A stretch of DNA of 35,437 bases from an uncultured Clostridia bacterium (GTDB lineage: Bacteria; Bacillota; Clostridia; TANB77; CAG-508): positions 1 to 35,437 of the forward strand of contig CALXKD010000018.1 of assembly GCA_944388795.1 (NCBI GenBank), given 5' to 3'. The position numbers and the translations under genes are program-made. The notes below the pieces were generated by a model. It saw nothing but the letters and a program-made list of their open reading frames with translations. It was not told the origin of the DNA and made no database searches. Below, piece after piece: positions 24,256 to 33,718 of the stretch. Each line of letters starts with the position of its first letter. Position 1 is the first letter of the stretch.

Positions 24256-24792
24256 ATGAAATTGTATGTTATTAGACATGGAGAAACAGACTGTAATAAA
24301 GAAAATAAGTATAATTGCAGATATGATGAGGATATCAATGAAAGAGGAATAGAACAAGCTAAACAGGCCAGTGAAATCGTAAAAACATTAGATATAGATT
24401 TAATTATTTGTTCTCCAATGAAAAGAACAAGACATACCATGGAATTAATAAATGTAAATCATGTACCTGTTATATATGATGAGAGATTAATAGAAAGAGA
24501 TGGTGGAAAACTTACCTTAACTTCTCTTGATGAATATTCTTGTGACGAATATTATAACTATTATTCTACAAAATATGTTGAAGGATTGGAAACCTTACCA
24601 GAATTATTTAAGAGAGTACATGGATTTTTAGATGAAATTAAAGAAACCTATAAAGATAAAAACATATTATTAGTAACACATGGAGCGGTGGCGATTACAA
24701 TACAATTCTATTTTCAAAAAATACCAGAAGATGGAATGTTGTTAAAAGCAGGTGGACAGAAAAACTGTGAAATAAAGATGTATGAAATTTAG
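24256..24792 (+). CDS. Histidine phosphatase (phosphoglycerate mutase-like), copy 2
   Basis: 178 aa, same superfamily as the gene at 21727. VIRHGETDCN holds the nucleophilic histidine, SPMKRTRHTME the second arginine, and VTHGAVAITI the second histidine. Sequence similarity to copy 1 is moderate, and the C-termini are alike (KNCEIKMYEI versus KNCEIRTYEI), suggesting an old duplication. GGAGGGG precedes the start. Confidence 0.87.
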   Translation: MKLYVIRHGETDCNKENKYNCRYDEDINERGIEQAKQASEIVKTLDIDLIICSPMKRTRHTMELINVNHVPVIYDERLIERDGGKLTLTSLDEYSCDEYYNYYSTKYVEGLETLPELFKRVHGFLDEIKETYKDKNILLVTHGAVAITIQFYFQKIPEDGMLLKAGGQKNCEIKMYEI

Positions 24793-24877
24793 GAGAGAAA
24801 ATATAAAAGATATTGAAAGAAGATAAAATAAAGGTAAACCAGTTATATTAAAGATTAAGGATAAGGAGAAGTAAAAT

Positions 24878-25357
24878 ATGAATGATATCATAATATATGA
24901 AACAGAAACATTTATTGTATGTGTACCAAAAGTACCACATATCCCACGAGAAGATGGAGGGCATATTTGGATAAGATCAAAGGAAAAATATTTTGCGAGT
25001 AGATTAGATTTAAGCCCCAAAGAAGCCATAGAAGTGATGAGGTTAACGATGCTAGTTAGTGAAGCAGTGATAAAAGGAATGAAAAATAGAGGAATCCATA
25101 TAGAAAGAATGAATTATCAAGAAAATGGAAATTGGGCATATGTAGAAGGCACAAAACCAGTTTTTCATATACATTTGTATGGAAGAACGAGAAATGCTAA
25201 AACACAACCTTTCGGACAGGCTTTAATGTTTCCATATAAGGATACAGGATTTTATGATACATTTGAACCATTTAATGATGAGGATATAGAAGAAATAAAA
25301 AAACAAATTGAGGTATTAGAAAAAAATGAAAAATATAGTATAATAAATTGGGAGTAG
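24878..25357 (+). CDS. HIT-like hydrolase
   Basis: 159 aa. The C-terminal PVFHIHLYGR carries H97 and H99 of the histidine-triad pattern; the usual third histidine is Tyr101. The N-terminal HIPREDGGHIWIRSK and the NYQENGNWAY segment fit HIT/HinT-like or Ap4A-hydrolase-like proteins that cleave nucleotide phosphoramidates or dinucleotides. An 85-bp gap precedes it, with AAGGAG at the start. The missing third histidine makes the exact activity uncertain. Confidence 0.7.
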   Translation: MNDIIIYETETFIVCVPKVPHIPREDGGHIWIRSKEKYFASRLDLSPKEAIEVMRLTMLVSEAVIKGMKNRGIHIERMNYQENGNWAYVEGTKPVFHIHLYGRTRNAKTQPFGQALMFPYKDTGFYDTFEPFNDEDIEEIKKQIEVLEKNEKYSIINWE

Positions 25358-25380
25358 ATGAGAGATAAGGAGGGAAAATA

Positions 25381-26223
25381 ATGCAAACTTTTAATTATCA
25401 TTCTCACACCTATAGATGCGGCCATGCGGATTTAGATATGACAGATGAGGATTATGTAAAAGATTATATAAAAATGGAATTTAAAAGAATGGCTTTTACA
25501 GACCATTGTCCAGAAAAGAATGAAATTGACAAAAGAAATAATATGAGAATGAAGTATAGTAAAAGAAAAGAATATTTAGAAAATATACAAGCTTTAAAAG
25601 AAAAATATGCTGGACAAATTGAAATTCAAAGTGGCTATGAAATAGAATACTTACCAGGAGAAGAAGAGAATTTAAAAGAATTAAAGGAAGAAACAGACAA
25701 ATTGATTTTGGGACAACATTTTATTTATGATGATAATAAACAATTAATTATATTTGGAAAACATGATTTTTCAGATAAAGAATTATTAAGATATGCTGAA
25801 TATATTGAACAAGCAATGAAGTTGAAGCTTCCAGATATCATTGCACATCCAGACTTTTGTATGTTAAAAAGAAAAACATTTGGAGAGATAGAAGCAAAGG
25901 TTGCCCATCTTATTTGCAAAGCAGCAGAAAAATATGGTGTGCCTTTAGAAATTAATTTAAATAACATATTTAAATATACTTATTATGAAAAAGGTGTTTT
26001 AAATCATAACCCAATAGAAGAACAAAAAAAGAAATTACAAAAGGTAGTATATCCATGTAAGGATTTTTGGAAAATTGCATCAGAATATGATATACATGTC
26101 TTATATGGAATTGATGCACATCATAAAGGGGAAGTAGTGTTATTTAAAGAGCTTGTCGAATTAGCAAATGAAATTATAGGAAAAGATGTAATAGAAAAAT
26201 TAAATTTTATAGATATAAAGTGA
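25381..26223 (+). CDS. PHP-domain phosphoesterase, histidinol-phosphatase-like
   Basis: 280 aa. The N-terminus has NYHSHTYRCGHADL with the first metal histidines. AFTDHCPE, the E in SGYEIEYLPG, HPDFC and GIDAHHKG supply the other ligands of the PHP trinuclear site. The pattern is that of HisJ/HisK-type histinol-phosphatases (histidinol-phosphatase). No histidine genes are nearby, so a different phosphate ester is possible. Confidence 0.83.
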   Translation: MQTFNYHSHTYRCGHADLDMTDEDYVKDYIKMEFKRMAFTDHCPEKNEIDKRNNMRMKYSKRKEYLENIQALKEKYAGQIEIQSGYEIEYLPGEEENLKELKEETDKLILGQHFIYDDNKQLIIFGKHDFSDKELLRYAEYIEQAMKLKLPDIIAHPDFCMLKRKTFGEIEAKVAHLICKAAEKYGVPLEINLNNIFKYTYYEKGVLNHNPIEEQKKKLQKVVYPCKDFWKIASEYDIHVLYGIDAHHKGEVVLFKELVELANEIIGKDVIEKLNFIDIK

Positions 26224-26236
26224 AGGAAGAAAAACT

Positions 26237-27154
26237 ATGTTAGCAAATAAATTAAATTATGGAGATACCATAGGCGTTGTGGGGGTATCTAATAGTATTT
26301 CTAATAGAAAAGAAAGATTAAATCAGTTTTATCAAGCAGAGCAATTTTTAATAGATAAAGGATTTAAAGTAAAAAGAGGAAAATATATACTTGAAGATTA
26401 TTATGGATCTGCTGGAACAAAAGAACAAAAAGCAGAAGATTTTATGAATATGTTTATGGATAAAGAAGTAAAAGCCATTATTTGTTTAGAAGGTGGACAA
26501 ACTTGTAATACATTTATTGATTTATTAGATTATAATGTTATTAAACAAAATCCCAAAATCCTAATGGGATATAGTGATGTAACTGTGTTGTTACAGACTA
26601 TATATAAAATGACAGGTTTAGTAACTTTTCATGGGTATTGTTTTTGCGGATTTGGTACAGAAGAAGCAGAAGAAAGATTTAAAGAATTTGAAAATGTATT
26701 AATAAATAAACAATTATATAGATTTTATAAAGAAAATAAAAAAGTTATTAGAAGTGGAAAGGCAGAAGGAGATTTAATAGGAACAAACTTAGGGTGTATG
26801 ATGTATCTAATAGGAACTAAATATTTGCCAGACATGCAAGATAAAATTTTGTTTATTGAAAGTTTAAGAAGTTCTCCAAATGAATGTCAAAGAAGATTTG
26901 CACATTTAAAACAATGTGGTATTTTTGATAAGGTAAAAGGGATTGTAGTAGGATATAATTATGATTTACAAAAGAACGGAGATATCTATCCACAAATGGA
27001 GGACATATTATTAGAATATACAAAGGAATATGATTATCCAATTATAAAATGTAATGATTTTGGACATGAAATAACCAATTGTATTTTACCGATTGGATGT
27101 AACACAGTTATTGATAATGAAAAGGTAATGATAACAGGAGAATTTTTAAAATAA
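26237..27154 (+). CDS. S66-family peptidase, LD-carboxypeptidase/MccF-like
   Basis: 305 aa. The nucleophile S113 lies in GYSDVT, the acid E208 in LFIESL and the histidine H277 in NDFGHE: the Ser-Glu-His triad of family S66. Members either trim peptidoglycan tetrapeptides (LdcA) or destroy peptide-nucleotide antibiotics such as microcin C (MccF). The ICLEGGQTCN segment replaces the GGYG-type loop of LdcA. No signal peptide is seen, so it acts in the cytoplasm. The neighbouring nucleotide hydrolases and exporters make an MccF-like role worth considering. Confidence 0.83.
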   Translation: MLANKLNYGDTIGVVGVSNSISNRKERLNQFYQAEQFLIDKGFKVKRGKYILEDYYGSAGTKEQKAEDFMNMFMDKEVKAIICLEGGQTCNTFIDLLDYNVIKQNPKILMGYSDVTVLLQTIYKMTGLVTFHGYCFCGFGTEEAEERFKEFENVLINKQLYRFYKENKKVIRSGKAEGDLIGTNLGCMMYLIGTKYLPDMQDKILFIESLRSSPNECQRRFAHLKQCGIFDKVKGIVVGYNYDLQKNGDIYPQMEDILLEYTKEYDYPIIKCNDFGHEITNCILPIGCNTVIDNEKVMITGEFLK

Positions 27155-27184
27155 ATATAGGAATAAAGAGAGGATACATATCAT

Positions 27185-27757
27185 ATGAAAATGAATTTGG
27201 AAAATAAGTATTTTCATGGATTAGCAGGTGGTATACCATTTTGGGAAGAAGATAAAGTGGTTAAAGAGGGATTAGAAGAGTTAAAGGCTATTATAAAATT
27301 GAGAGGAATTTATTCAAGAAGAATTTTAAGAGAAAAAGGAATTATATATAATCAAAAAGATCCTGTGTATAATGGAGAAGACTATATTTCAGTATGTGTG
27401 CAGCATTTTGAGAAAAGTGAATTTTCACAATTTTCTACTTTAGACCCAGATGCAGCATTTTATCGATATGTAAGACACAAAATAGGGATTGCATTAGAAT
27501 TAGAGGAGGATATGTTAAGAAAAGGAGAATATAAACATTTACCAGGAGAAAGGCAAGTTAAGGATTTTATCGATATTTCTAGATTTGTTGCAATTACAGT
27601 CGGAATGGAGAGCAGATTTGATAGAGAAAAAGTAGCAAAAACAATTAAAAATATGTTAAATAATTTAGGAATTTATACAATTCCAATTACAGATACAGAA
27701 GGAGAAATAATAGAGTCACCTAAATCTATAGAAAAGGATGAAGATTGGGAGAGATAA
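27185..27757 (+). CDS. Hypothetical protein, 190 aa
   Basis: Not recognised with certainty. It starts at an ATG 11 bases after GAGAGG. The first 45 residues (KYFHGLAGG...LKAIIKLRGIYSRRIL) and the following YISVCVQHF strand recall ADP-ribosyltransferase-like folds, where a small H-G motif is followed by a helix and a Gly-Ile turn. This is weak evidence. The protein is soluble. It sits inside the operon between the S66 peptidase and the ABC genes. Confidence 0.6.
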   Translation: MKMNLENKYFHGLAGGIPFWEEDKVVKEGLEELKAIIKLRGIYSRRILREKGIIYNQKDPVYNGEDYISVCVQHFEKSEFSQFSTLDPDAAFYRYVRHKIGIALELEEDMLRKGEYKHLPGERQVKDFIDISRFVAITVGMESRFDREKVAKTIKNMLNNLGIYTIPITDTEGEIIESPKSIEKDEDWER

Positions 27758-27777
27758 CATAAGAAAAAGGGGGATAT

Positions 27778-29508
27778 ATGAAAAAACATTGTGAACTAGT
27801 AGAAAAAGAACTAAAGAAAACAGTACCATTATATATTATTGGAATGCTATTTCAAGCATTGACATTATATGTGGAATTTTTAATCGCACAGATCACAGGA
27901 AACATTTTAGATTTCATTTTACAATGAAATATTTCAAAAGAGATGATTATGCAAGAAGTATATAAGTTACTATTGTATTCTTTTATTATTTTTATTCCCA
28001 ACACGATTAAAAGAATTTTCTATTTTCGAGTGGCTAGAAAATCAGATACAGTACTAAGAAAAAAAGTCTATGAAAAACTACAATATGTAAAGGAAGAATA
28101 TTATGAAAAAACAGAAAAAGGAGACTTTTTAGCATACTTAACAAAAGAAATCTTGATGATAAGAAGATTTTTAGGAAATTTCTTTCAAGATTTTGGAAAT
28201 ATATTATTTTCGATTGTATTAATAGTAGCTTTTTCATTTGGAAAATTCAATATAGGTTTTATTTTTATATTAGTAAGTATTATATGTGCAACCAATATAG
28301 CTATATATAAATTGTATCAAAAGAAAAAAGACTTGGTAGAAGAGGCAAGAAAAGAATATGTGAAAATGTCAAATGTCATCGAAGATAATACGAGTAATTT
28401 TACTTTAATTAAATTATATAATAATCAACAAAACCAAAAAGAAATCTTCAATGAAGAAAATGAAGAAATGAAGCAAAAAGATTATACAGTCGGAAAGATG
28501 GATGTTAGTATTAATAATGTAATTAATCTATCAGAAGGACTAACCTATATTTGTATATTAGCTTATGGTGTGTTTTTAGTATATAAAGGTGGCATAACAG
28601 TAGGAGATTTAACTGTTTTTGTGACATTGATTGCTAGAATATTTAGTAATGTAAAAAGAATCAAAAATATCACAAATGGTATTATCTATTTTAAGCAAGC
28701 AGTCAATAGAATTGATAATATTATGCTACAAAAAAATTATGAAAAAGAAAATAAGATAAGTATCAAAGAAATTGACAAAGTAGAAGTTAAAAATTTGAAT
28801 TATAAATATCCAGTAAATAAAAAGTATACATTAAAAAACATACATTTTGAAATACAAAAAAATGAAAAGGTTGGCATTATAGGGTTATTTGGAAGTGGAA
28901 AAACAACTCTTATGAATATTATTACAGGTCTTTATGATATAAAAGAAAATCAAGTCTTTATTAATAATATTGATATTTCAAGAATTAATAAATATAGTTT
29001 ATTTAATAATATAAGCTATATTATGCAAAAAGATGTATTATTAAATGATACGATAAAAAATAATATTACACTAGAAAATGATTATGAGGGAAAAGAGATT
29101 ATTAATGCAACCAATAATGCTTGTATTTTAGAGGATATTTTTAAAATGGAGCATGAATTTGAAGAAATGGTTGGAGAAAAGGGTGTTAAATTATCAGGAG
29201 GACAAAAACAAAGAATAACCATTGCTAGAAACATGATTACAGATAGAGATTTCATTATTTTAGATGATGTATTTTCAGCATTAGATACCAAAACAGAAAA
29301 GGAAATTTTAACAAATGTCATAGAGATGAAAAATAAAACAATTATCATCATTGCGAATAAAGTAACAGATGTGATGCATTTAGATAAAATTTATTTAATG
29401 GTAAATGGTGAATTTGTAGACCAAGGAACACATGAAGAGCTCATCAATAGAAATCCATTATATAAAGAAATGTATGAGTATGAAATGGCAGGTGAGAGAA
29501 TTGATTGA
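27778..29508 (+). pseudogene. ABC exporter half, interrupted by an in-frame TGA
   Basis: Starting at the ATG 27778 (AAGGGGG upstream), the frame reads 49 codons, meets TGA at 27925-27927, and continues in the same frame for another 527 codons. The whole would be 576 residues, the usual size of an exporter half. The membrane domain is followed by an ATPase domain with Walker A GLFGSGKTT, signature LSGGQKQR, Walker B FIILDD and an H-loop replaced by N (IIANK). Expression from the internal ATG at 27943 would lack the first helix. A nonsense mutation or sequencing error is most likely. Confidence 0.75.
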
Positions 29509-31132
29509 TGTTGTAAAAAAATATAGAAAAACCATCTTTTTTGTAGTGGTAGTAGTGATTATTGCAAATATTTTCAATATATTGGCACCATATTTATTAA
29601 AAGTGATAATTGACGAGTTTGCTAAAAATATGGTAATATCTTCTGTCATTTCTATTTTAATATGCTATGTCTTATTAAGAATAGCCATTATTGTTATACA
29701 ATATGTAAAGGATAAAACAACCAATAAATTATCTAATGATATGTTAGAAGATTTAAGAAACAAAATTTTTGATAAACTTATTGTTATGAATATGAAAACA
29801 TTTACAAAATTTCAATCTTCTGATTTATATACCAGATTGACTGTAGATGCTGAAAATACAAAAACATTATTTTCAGATAATATTCCGATTATTTTAAATG
29901 ATGTTTTATATATTTTATTTATTATGATTGCCATGATGATTATAGATATCAAATTATCTATAATCGGTATTGCGAGTATTTTATTGATAGCTATATATTC
30001 TTTTTTTCTTGTGAGAAAACTACAAGGACTAACGAAAAAAATTACGATAAAAAGAGATTTGGAAAATCAACAATATTCAGAAAACTATAATAAAAGTAAA
30101 TTAACAAGATTTTTCTCATTGGAAAAGAAAAATATTCATAAAGTGAATACATTACTAAAAGAAGAACTAAAGGAAAGATATAGATATATTAATTATAATT
30201 CATTTTTATGGCCAGCAAGTGTATTTTTAGAAGCAGTGGGCATTTATGCAGTCATCTATTATGTTTTAAATATAGAAACTGCTATATCCTTAGGAACAGT
30301 ATATATTTTCTTATACTATATCAAGCAGGCCTTTACACCGCTAAAAGAAATTTTTGACCAATTAGAAGAAATACAAACAGCACAAGTTTCATTGGAAAGA
30401 ATTAATACCGTATTATTGGTAAAAGAAAAAGAGGATATTCAAAAAGGACAAGAAATTCAAAAATTAGAAGGCAATATAGAATTCAAAAATGTTACATTTT
30501 CTTATGGTAGAAAGGAAATATTACAAGAGGTTTCCTTTAATATTCGTAAAGGAGAGAAAGTAGCATTTATAGGAAAAACAGGAGCAGGAAAAACAACAAT
30601 TACGAATATTTTAATGAGGTTATATCCCATAAAAAGTGGAGAAGTTATTCTAGATGGACATAATATGAAGGATATATCCATAGAATCTATTAGAAATAAT
30701 ATTACCTATATCTCACAAACGGCATATGTATTTAAAGATACGATAAGAAGAAATATTTTATTAGAAAAACAAGATATTCCAGATGAAGAAATCTTGAAAA
30801 TTATGGAGGATATTGGGGCAATGCCATTATTAGATAGATTAGAAAATGGCTTAGATGAGATGGTAACTGTTAATAAACTGTCAAAAGGTGAGTTACAAAT
30901 TATTGCTTTTATCAGAGCAATTATTCATAAGGCTAATATTTACATTTTTGATGAACCTACCTCTAATATTGATTTAAGGACAGAAAAGATGATTCAAAGT
31001 ATTATTGATAAAATTTCCAAAACAAGTACAGTAATTATCATTGCACACAGATTAGCAACCATACAAAATGTAGATAAAATTTTAAAAGTGGAAAATGGGA
31101 AAGTAATGGACTATACAACAAAAAAATTGTAA
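29480..31132 (+). CDS. ABC exporter half
   Basis: About 550 aa with six membrane helices, then an ATPase domain: Walker A IGKTGAGKTT, a degenerate signature LSKGELQ in place of LSGGQ, Walker B YIFDEP and the H-loop histidine IIAHR. The partner has a good signature but a changed H-loop, so together they could form a heterodimeric exporter with one degenerate site. It overlaps the end of the previous gene. The start is uncertain: ATG 29480, GTG 29491, or TTG 29500, which AGGTGAG precedes. Confidence 0.85.
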   Translation: MKWQVRELIDVVKKYRKTIFFVVVVVIIANIFNILAPYLLKVIIDEFAKNMVISSVISILICYVLLRIAIIVIQYVKDKTTNKLSNDMLEDLRNKIFDKLIVMNMKTFTKFQSSDLYTRLTVDAENTKTLFSDNIPIILNDVLYILFIMIAMMIIDIKLSIIGIASILLIAIYSFFLVRKLQGLTKKITIKRDLENQQYSENYNKSKLTRFFSLEKKNIHKVNTLLKEELKERYRYINYNSFLWPASVFLEAVGIYAVIYYVLNIETAISLGTVYIFLYYIKQAFTPLKEIFDQLEEIQTAQVSLERINTVLLVKEKEDIQKGQEIQKLEGNIEFKNVTFSYGRKEILQEVSFNIRKGEKVAFIGKTGAGKTTITNILMRLYPIKSGEVILDGHNMKDISIESIRNNITYISQTAYVFKDTIRRNILLEKQDIPDEEILKIMEDIGAMPLLDRLENGLDEMVTVNKLSKGELQIIAFIRAIIHKANIYIFDEPTSNIDLRTEKMIQSIIDKISKTSTVIIIAHRLATIQNVDKILKVENGKVMDYTTKKL

Positions 31133-31153
31133 AATAATAAAAAGAGATGGGGG

Positions 31154-31828
31154 ATGATGGTGAATACATGTTGTATTAAATATTGTGGAAAAGATGAAAA
31201 GGGCTTAGATAGATATTGGTGTTTAACCCATAAAGATATAGCATCAGACGAAGAAGGAAACAAATTAGAAACATGTTTATGTGGGTATAAAGAAATATAT
31301 GATAACAAAATAAAGATAGAACCTCAAAATGTAGATAGTATAAAAGTAGTGTATAAAAATGTTTTAAAAGAAATAAAACCAATTATATATTTAAATCAAA
31401 AGGAAGAAAATCATGCTTTAGAAATAGAGGATAGTATATTAGATTTCAAAGATATTGGTGGACTTATGATTTCAAAATTAAATTGTATCAAATTAATATC
31501 ATCTTATTGCTCTTATTGTGGAAAGCCACATACAGATGATGGTGTATTTGCATATACACCACATGCAAAACATTTATGCCAATATTGTGGCTATTTTTAC
31601 AATGTAGAGGAAGCTAACATTGGAAATGAATTTGCTTTATTTTTTGATGTTCCAGACATAACTCTAGAAGAAGGAATAGTTGAAATTGAAGATACATTAT
31701 GCTTAGAATATGATGTTTTAAAAGGAATACTACTTATCAATGGGAAGAATGTCAATAAAGTAAAAGTGAAAGAAAAAATTATATATCTTAAAACATATTT
31801 AAATGAATTATTTAAAGAGGAATATTAG
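31154..31828 (+). CDS. Cysteine-rich zinc-ribbon protein, unknown function
   Basis: 224 aa, not recognised. The N-terminus is rich in cysteine (C6, C7, C11, C23, C41, C43), and a clear zinc ribbon is C119xxC122 with C142xxC145. The rest is acidic. It is the last gene of the operon, 21 bp after the ABC gene, with a GGGGG ribosome site. Possible adaptor or sensor; no function is claimed. Confidence 0.65.
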   Translation: MMVNTCCIKYCGKDEKGLDRYWCLTHKDIASDEEGNKLETCLCGYKEIYDNKIKIEPQNVDSIKVVYKNVLKEIKPIIYLNQKEENHALEIEDSILDFKDIGGLMISKLNCIKLISSYCSYCGKPHTDDGVFAYTPHAKHLCQYCGYFYNVEEANIGNEFALFFDVPDITLEEGIVEIEDTLCLEYDVLKGILLINGKNVNKVKVKEKIIYLKTYLNELFKEEY

Positions 31829-31913
31829 ATACATAAGATGATACAATAAAAAAGTTTTAAATAAATAATTTAGAATCGATGGGAAATTTGGATATAAAAA
31901 GTAAATAAAATTA

Positions 31914-31942
31914 TTGACAACAGTATTTTTTTGAATAATAAT
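31914..31942 (+). promoter_or_regulatory. Probable promoter for the SDR-cupin pair
   Basis: Perfect -35 TTGACA (31914-31919), 17 bp, AATAAT (31937-31942). It lies in the 194-bp gap after the operon; no clear terminator is visible before it. Confidence 0.6.
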
Positions 31943-32022
31943 AAAAAGTAGCAAAAAGAAAAATAAGATTTGCTAGATAAAAATATGAAAATATAAAAAA
32001 ATAAACGAAAGAAGAGGGATTT

Positions 32023-32934
32023 ATGATGAAAGATTATTTTGGATATCAAGATAAAGTTTGTGTTGTAACAGGAGCATCTAGTGGAATGGGAGAAGCAACA
32101 GCTAGAATGCTTGTAGATTTAGGTGCAAAAGTTTATGCAATTGATATGAATGAATGCAAAGTAGAAGGAATTACAGAATTTATGCAATGTAATTTAGCGA
32201 ATAAAAAAGAAATAGATGAAGTATTCAAGAAGCTTCCAGAACATATTGATTCATTTTTTGGGGTTGCTGGACTTTCTGGTTCAAAAACAGATTATAGAAC
32301 AACCTTTGATTGTAACTATACAGCAAATATGTATATCACTTTAAATTATTTGAAAAATAGAATGAGTAAAGGTTCTAGTATTGTTTTTTGCACTTCGACA
32401 GCAGGATTAGAATGGAAAAAATTCAAAAGAGAACAAAACAAAGTGGTACATAGCAAAACTTGGGAAGAAGTTCAAGAAGTAACAAAAAAATTGGCTTCGT
32501 CTGCGCCTGCAACATTTGCATATATGTATTCAAAAAGATGTTTATCTCAATTTATATGTGAACAATCAGTAGAATTTGCAAAAATGGGAATTAGAATGAA
32601 CAATGTATTACCAGCATCAACAGATACGGGAATGAAACAAGAATTTCAAGATATGGTAGGAAGTGAAGAAGGTTTAATCGCACAAGCAGGATTAGCTGGA
32701 AGACTTGCAACATCAGAAGAGATGGCATATCCAATGGTATTTTTAAATTCTGATATGGCATCATTTGTATCTGGATTAGATATGGTAGTTGACTATACAG
32801 ATACATGTTTAAAAGTTTTAGGAAAGAAGAAAAATCTAGAAGCAGTATCAGCAACAAACCCAATCATTTGTGCACTTGCAAAAAAGATGTTAAATAAATC
32901 AGCTAAAAATGCATTAAATTCAGGAAATGAATAA
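32023..32934 (+). CDS. Short-chain dehydrogenase/reductase
   Basis: 303 aa classical SDR. The NAD(P)-binding motif TGASSGMG lies at 16-23, the catalytic serine at S125 (CTSTAG), and Y167xxxK171. An insertion between serine and tyrosine (about 130-160) is larger than in most SDRs and recalls the bacterial 3-alpha-hydroxysteroid dehydrogenase/carbonyl reductase type. The substrate is not determinable. GAAGAGGG precedes the ATG. A cupin gene follows 42 bp downstream. Confidence 0.85.
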   Translation: MMKDYFGYQDKVCVVTGASSGMGEATARMLVDLGAKVYAIDMNECKVEGITEFMQCNLANKKEIDEVFKKLPEHIDSFFGVAGLSGSKTDYRTTFDCNYTANMYITLNYLKNRMSKGSSIVFCTSTAGLEWKKFKREQNKVVHSKTWEEVQEVTKKLASSAPATFAYMYSKRCLSQFICEQSVEFAKMGIRMNNVLPASTDTGMKQEFQDMVGSEEGLIAQAGLAGRLATSEEMAYPMVFLNSDMASFVSGLDMVVDYTDTCLKVLGKKKNLEAVSATNPIICALAKKMLNKSAKNALNSGNE

Positions 32935-32976
32935 GGGATAAATTGATAATGTGAAATTTGAAAGGAAGATGATTAA

Positions 32977-33321
32977 ATGCAATTCATAAAAAAGAGTAAT
33001 GCAGTTAAAGGTGCTAATAGTAATAAATGTGAAACAATAGAATATTCATTTAACGATAAGGATATGGATTTAGGAATAGCAACTATAACTGGTAGATACC
33101 CAGAAAATGGATTTTGCGTTAATACAATTAGTAAAGAATTAATTTATGTACTGGATGGAAATGGAAAATTATATTTTGAAAATAATTGCATTGAATTTGG
33201 AAAAGGAGATTCTATTTTTATAAATTCAAACGAAAAATATTATTGGGATTCAGCATATTGCATTGTTTCTATGACTTGTACTCCTGCATGGAACGAAGAA
33301 CAGCATAAATTAGTTCAATAA
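32977..33321 (+). CDS. Small cupin-domain protein
   Basis: 114 aa single cupin barrel. The strand pair LIYVLDGNGKLYFEN and IEFGKGDSIFINSNEKYYWD fits the two cupin motifs, but the usual histidine ligands are mostly absent, so a metal site is doubtful. It probably binds a small ligand or is an isomerase-like partner of the SDR just upstream. AAGG precedes the ATG. Confidence 0.7.
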   Translation: MQFIKKSNAVKGANSNKCETIEYSFNDKDMDLGIATITGRYPENGFCVNTISKELIYVLDGNGKLYFENNCIEFGKGDSIFINSNEKYYWDSAYCIVSMTCTPAWNEEQHKLVQ

Positions 33322-33368
33322 CAACATACAAATTGTAAAAAGTACTACACAAAATAGAAAAAGTGTGC

Positions 33369-33419
33369 TAAAATAGTTGTGGTGGTATTTCCAGAAAAGG
33401 AAAGTTGTTACACCACAAT
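33369..33419 (+). promoter_or_regulatory. yebC leader: extended -10 and nested hairpin
   Basis: TGCTAAAAT (33366-33374) looks like an extended -10. Just after it TTGTGGTG (33377-33384) pairs with CACCACAA (33411-33418) and TTTCC with GGAAA inside. The hairpin may instead end the cupin transcript. AAGGAGG before 33510 is the yebC ribosome site. Confidence 0.5.
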
Positions 33420-33509
33420 TATTTATTTTACATAAATAAAGAAGATGTTTATATATTCTAAAGTATAAAAAACTTAAGTACGAATAAAAATAAGAAGGAG
33501 GAATTAGTC

Positions 33510-33584
33510 ATGTCAGGACACAGTAAATGGCACAATATTGAAAATTCTTTCCTTACAGCCTCAACGGTTTCAAAAAACGAATAA
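33510..33584 (+). pseudogene. yebC: 5' end of yebC, truncated by insertion
   Basis: The first 11 codons, MSGHSKWHNIE, are the hallmark start of YebC/PmpR/TACO1-family proteins (about 240 aa), translation or transcription factors present in nearly all bacteria. After codon 11 the sequence changes to an unrelated NSFLTASTVSKNE and a stop. A normal leader and ribosome site (AAGGAGG) are kept. The rest of yebC is not in the window. This is best explained by an integrative element whose left end is at about 33538. Confidence 0.85.
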
Positions 33585-33588
33585 ATGC

Positions 33589-33611
33589 TTTTGGCACAAT
33601 TTTGGCACAAT
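33589..33611 (+). repeat. Tandem 11-bp repeats, possible integrase arm sites
   Basis: TTTTGGCACAA occurs back to back at 33589-33599 and 33600-33610. Its core TGGCACAAT also occurs in the yebC codons at 33528-33536. A second imperfect pair, ATAAAGAACC/ATAAAGAACA, follows. Such repeats near an insertion point are typical arm-type sites of tyrosine recombinases. Confidence 0.5.
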
Positions 33612-33669
33612 TCGTTCAATAAAGAACCATAAAGAACAATAATTAAAATGATTAATATAGAAAAAAAGT

Positions 33670-33718
33670 AAACCATAATCTTTATAATATTTATAAAAAG
33701 ATTATGGTTTAAATTTTT
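33670..33718. terminator. Bidirectional terminator near the element's left end
   Basis: AAACCATAATCTTT (33670-33683) pairs perfectly with AAAGATTATGGTTT (33697-33710) over a 13-nt loop, with an A run before and a T run after. From here to about 33860 no gene is seen. Confidence 0.82.

Noticed and set aside
27925..27927. TGA recoding as tryptophan or glycine in this organism
   Set aside because: Several intact genes here end in TGA at the expected length (nrdG copy 2, HNH gene, 5'-nucleotidase fusion neighbours, MFS), so TGA is a normal stop.
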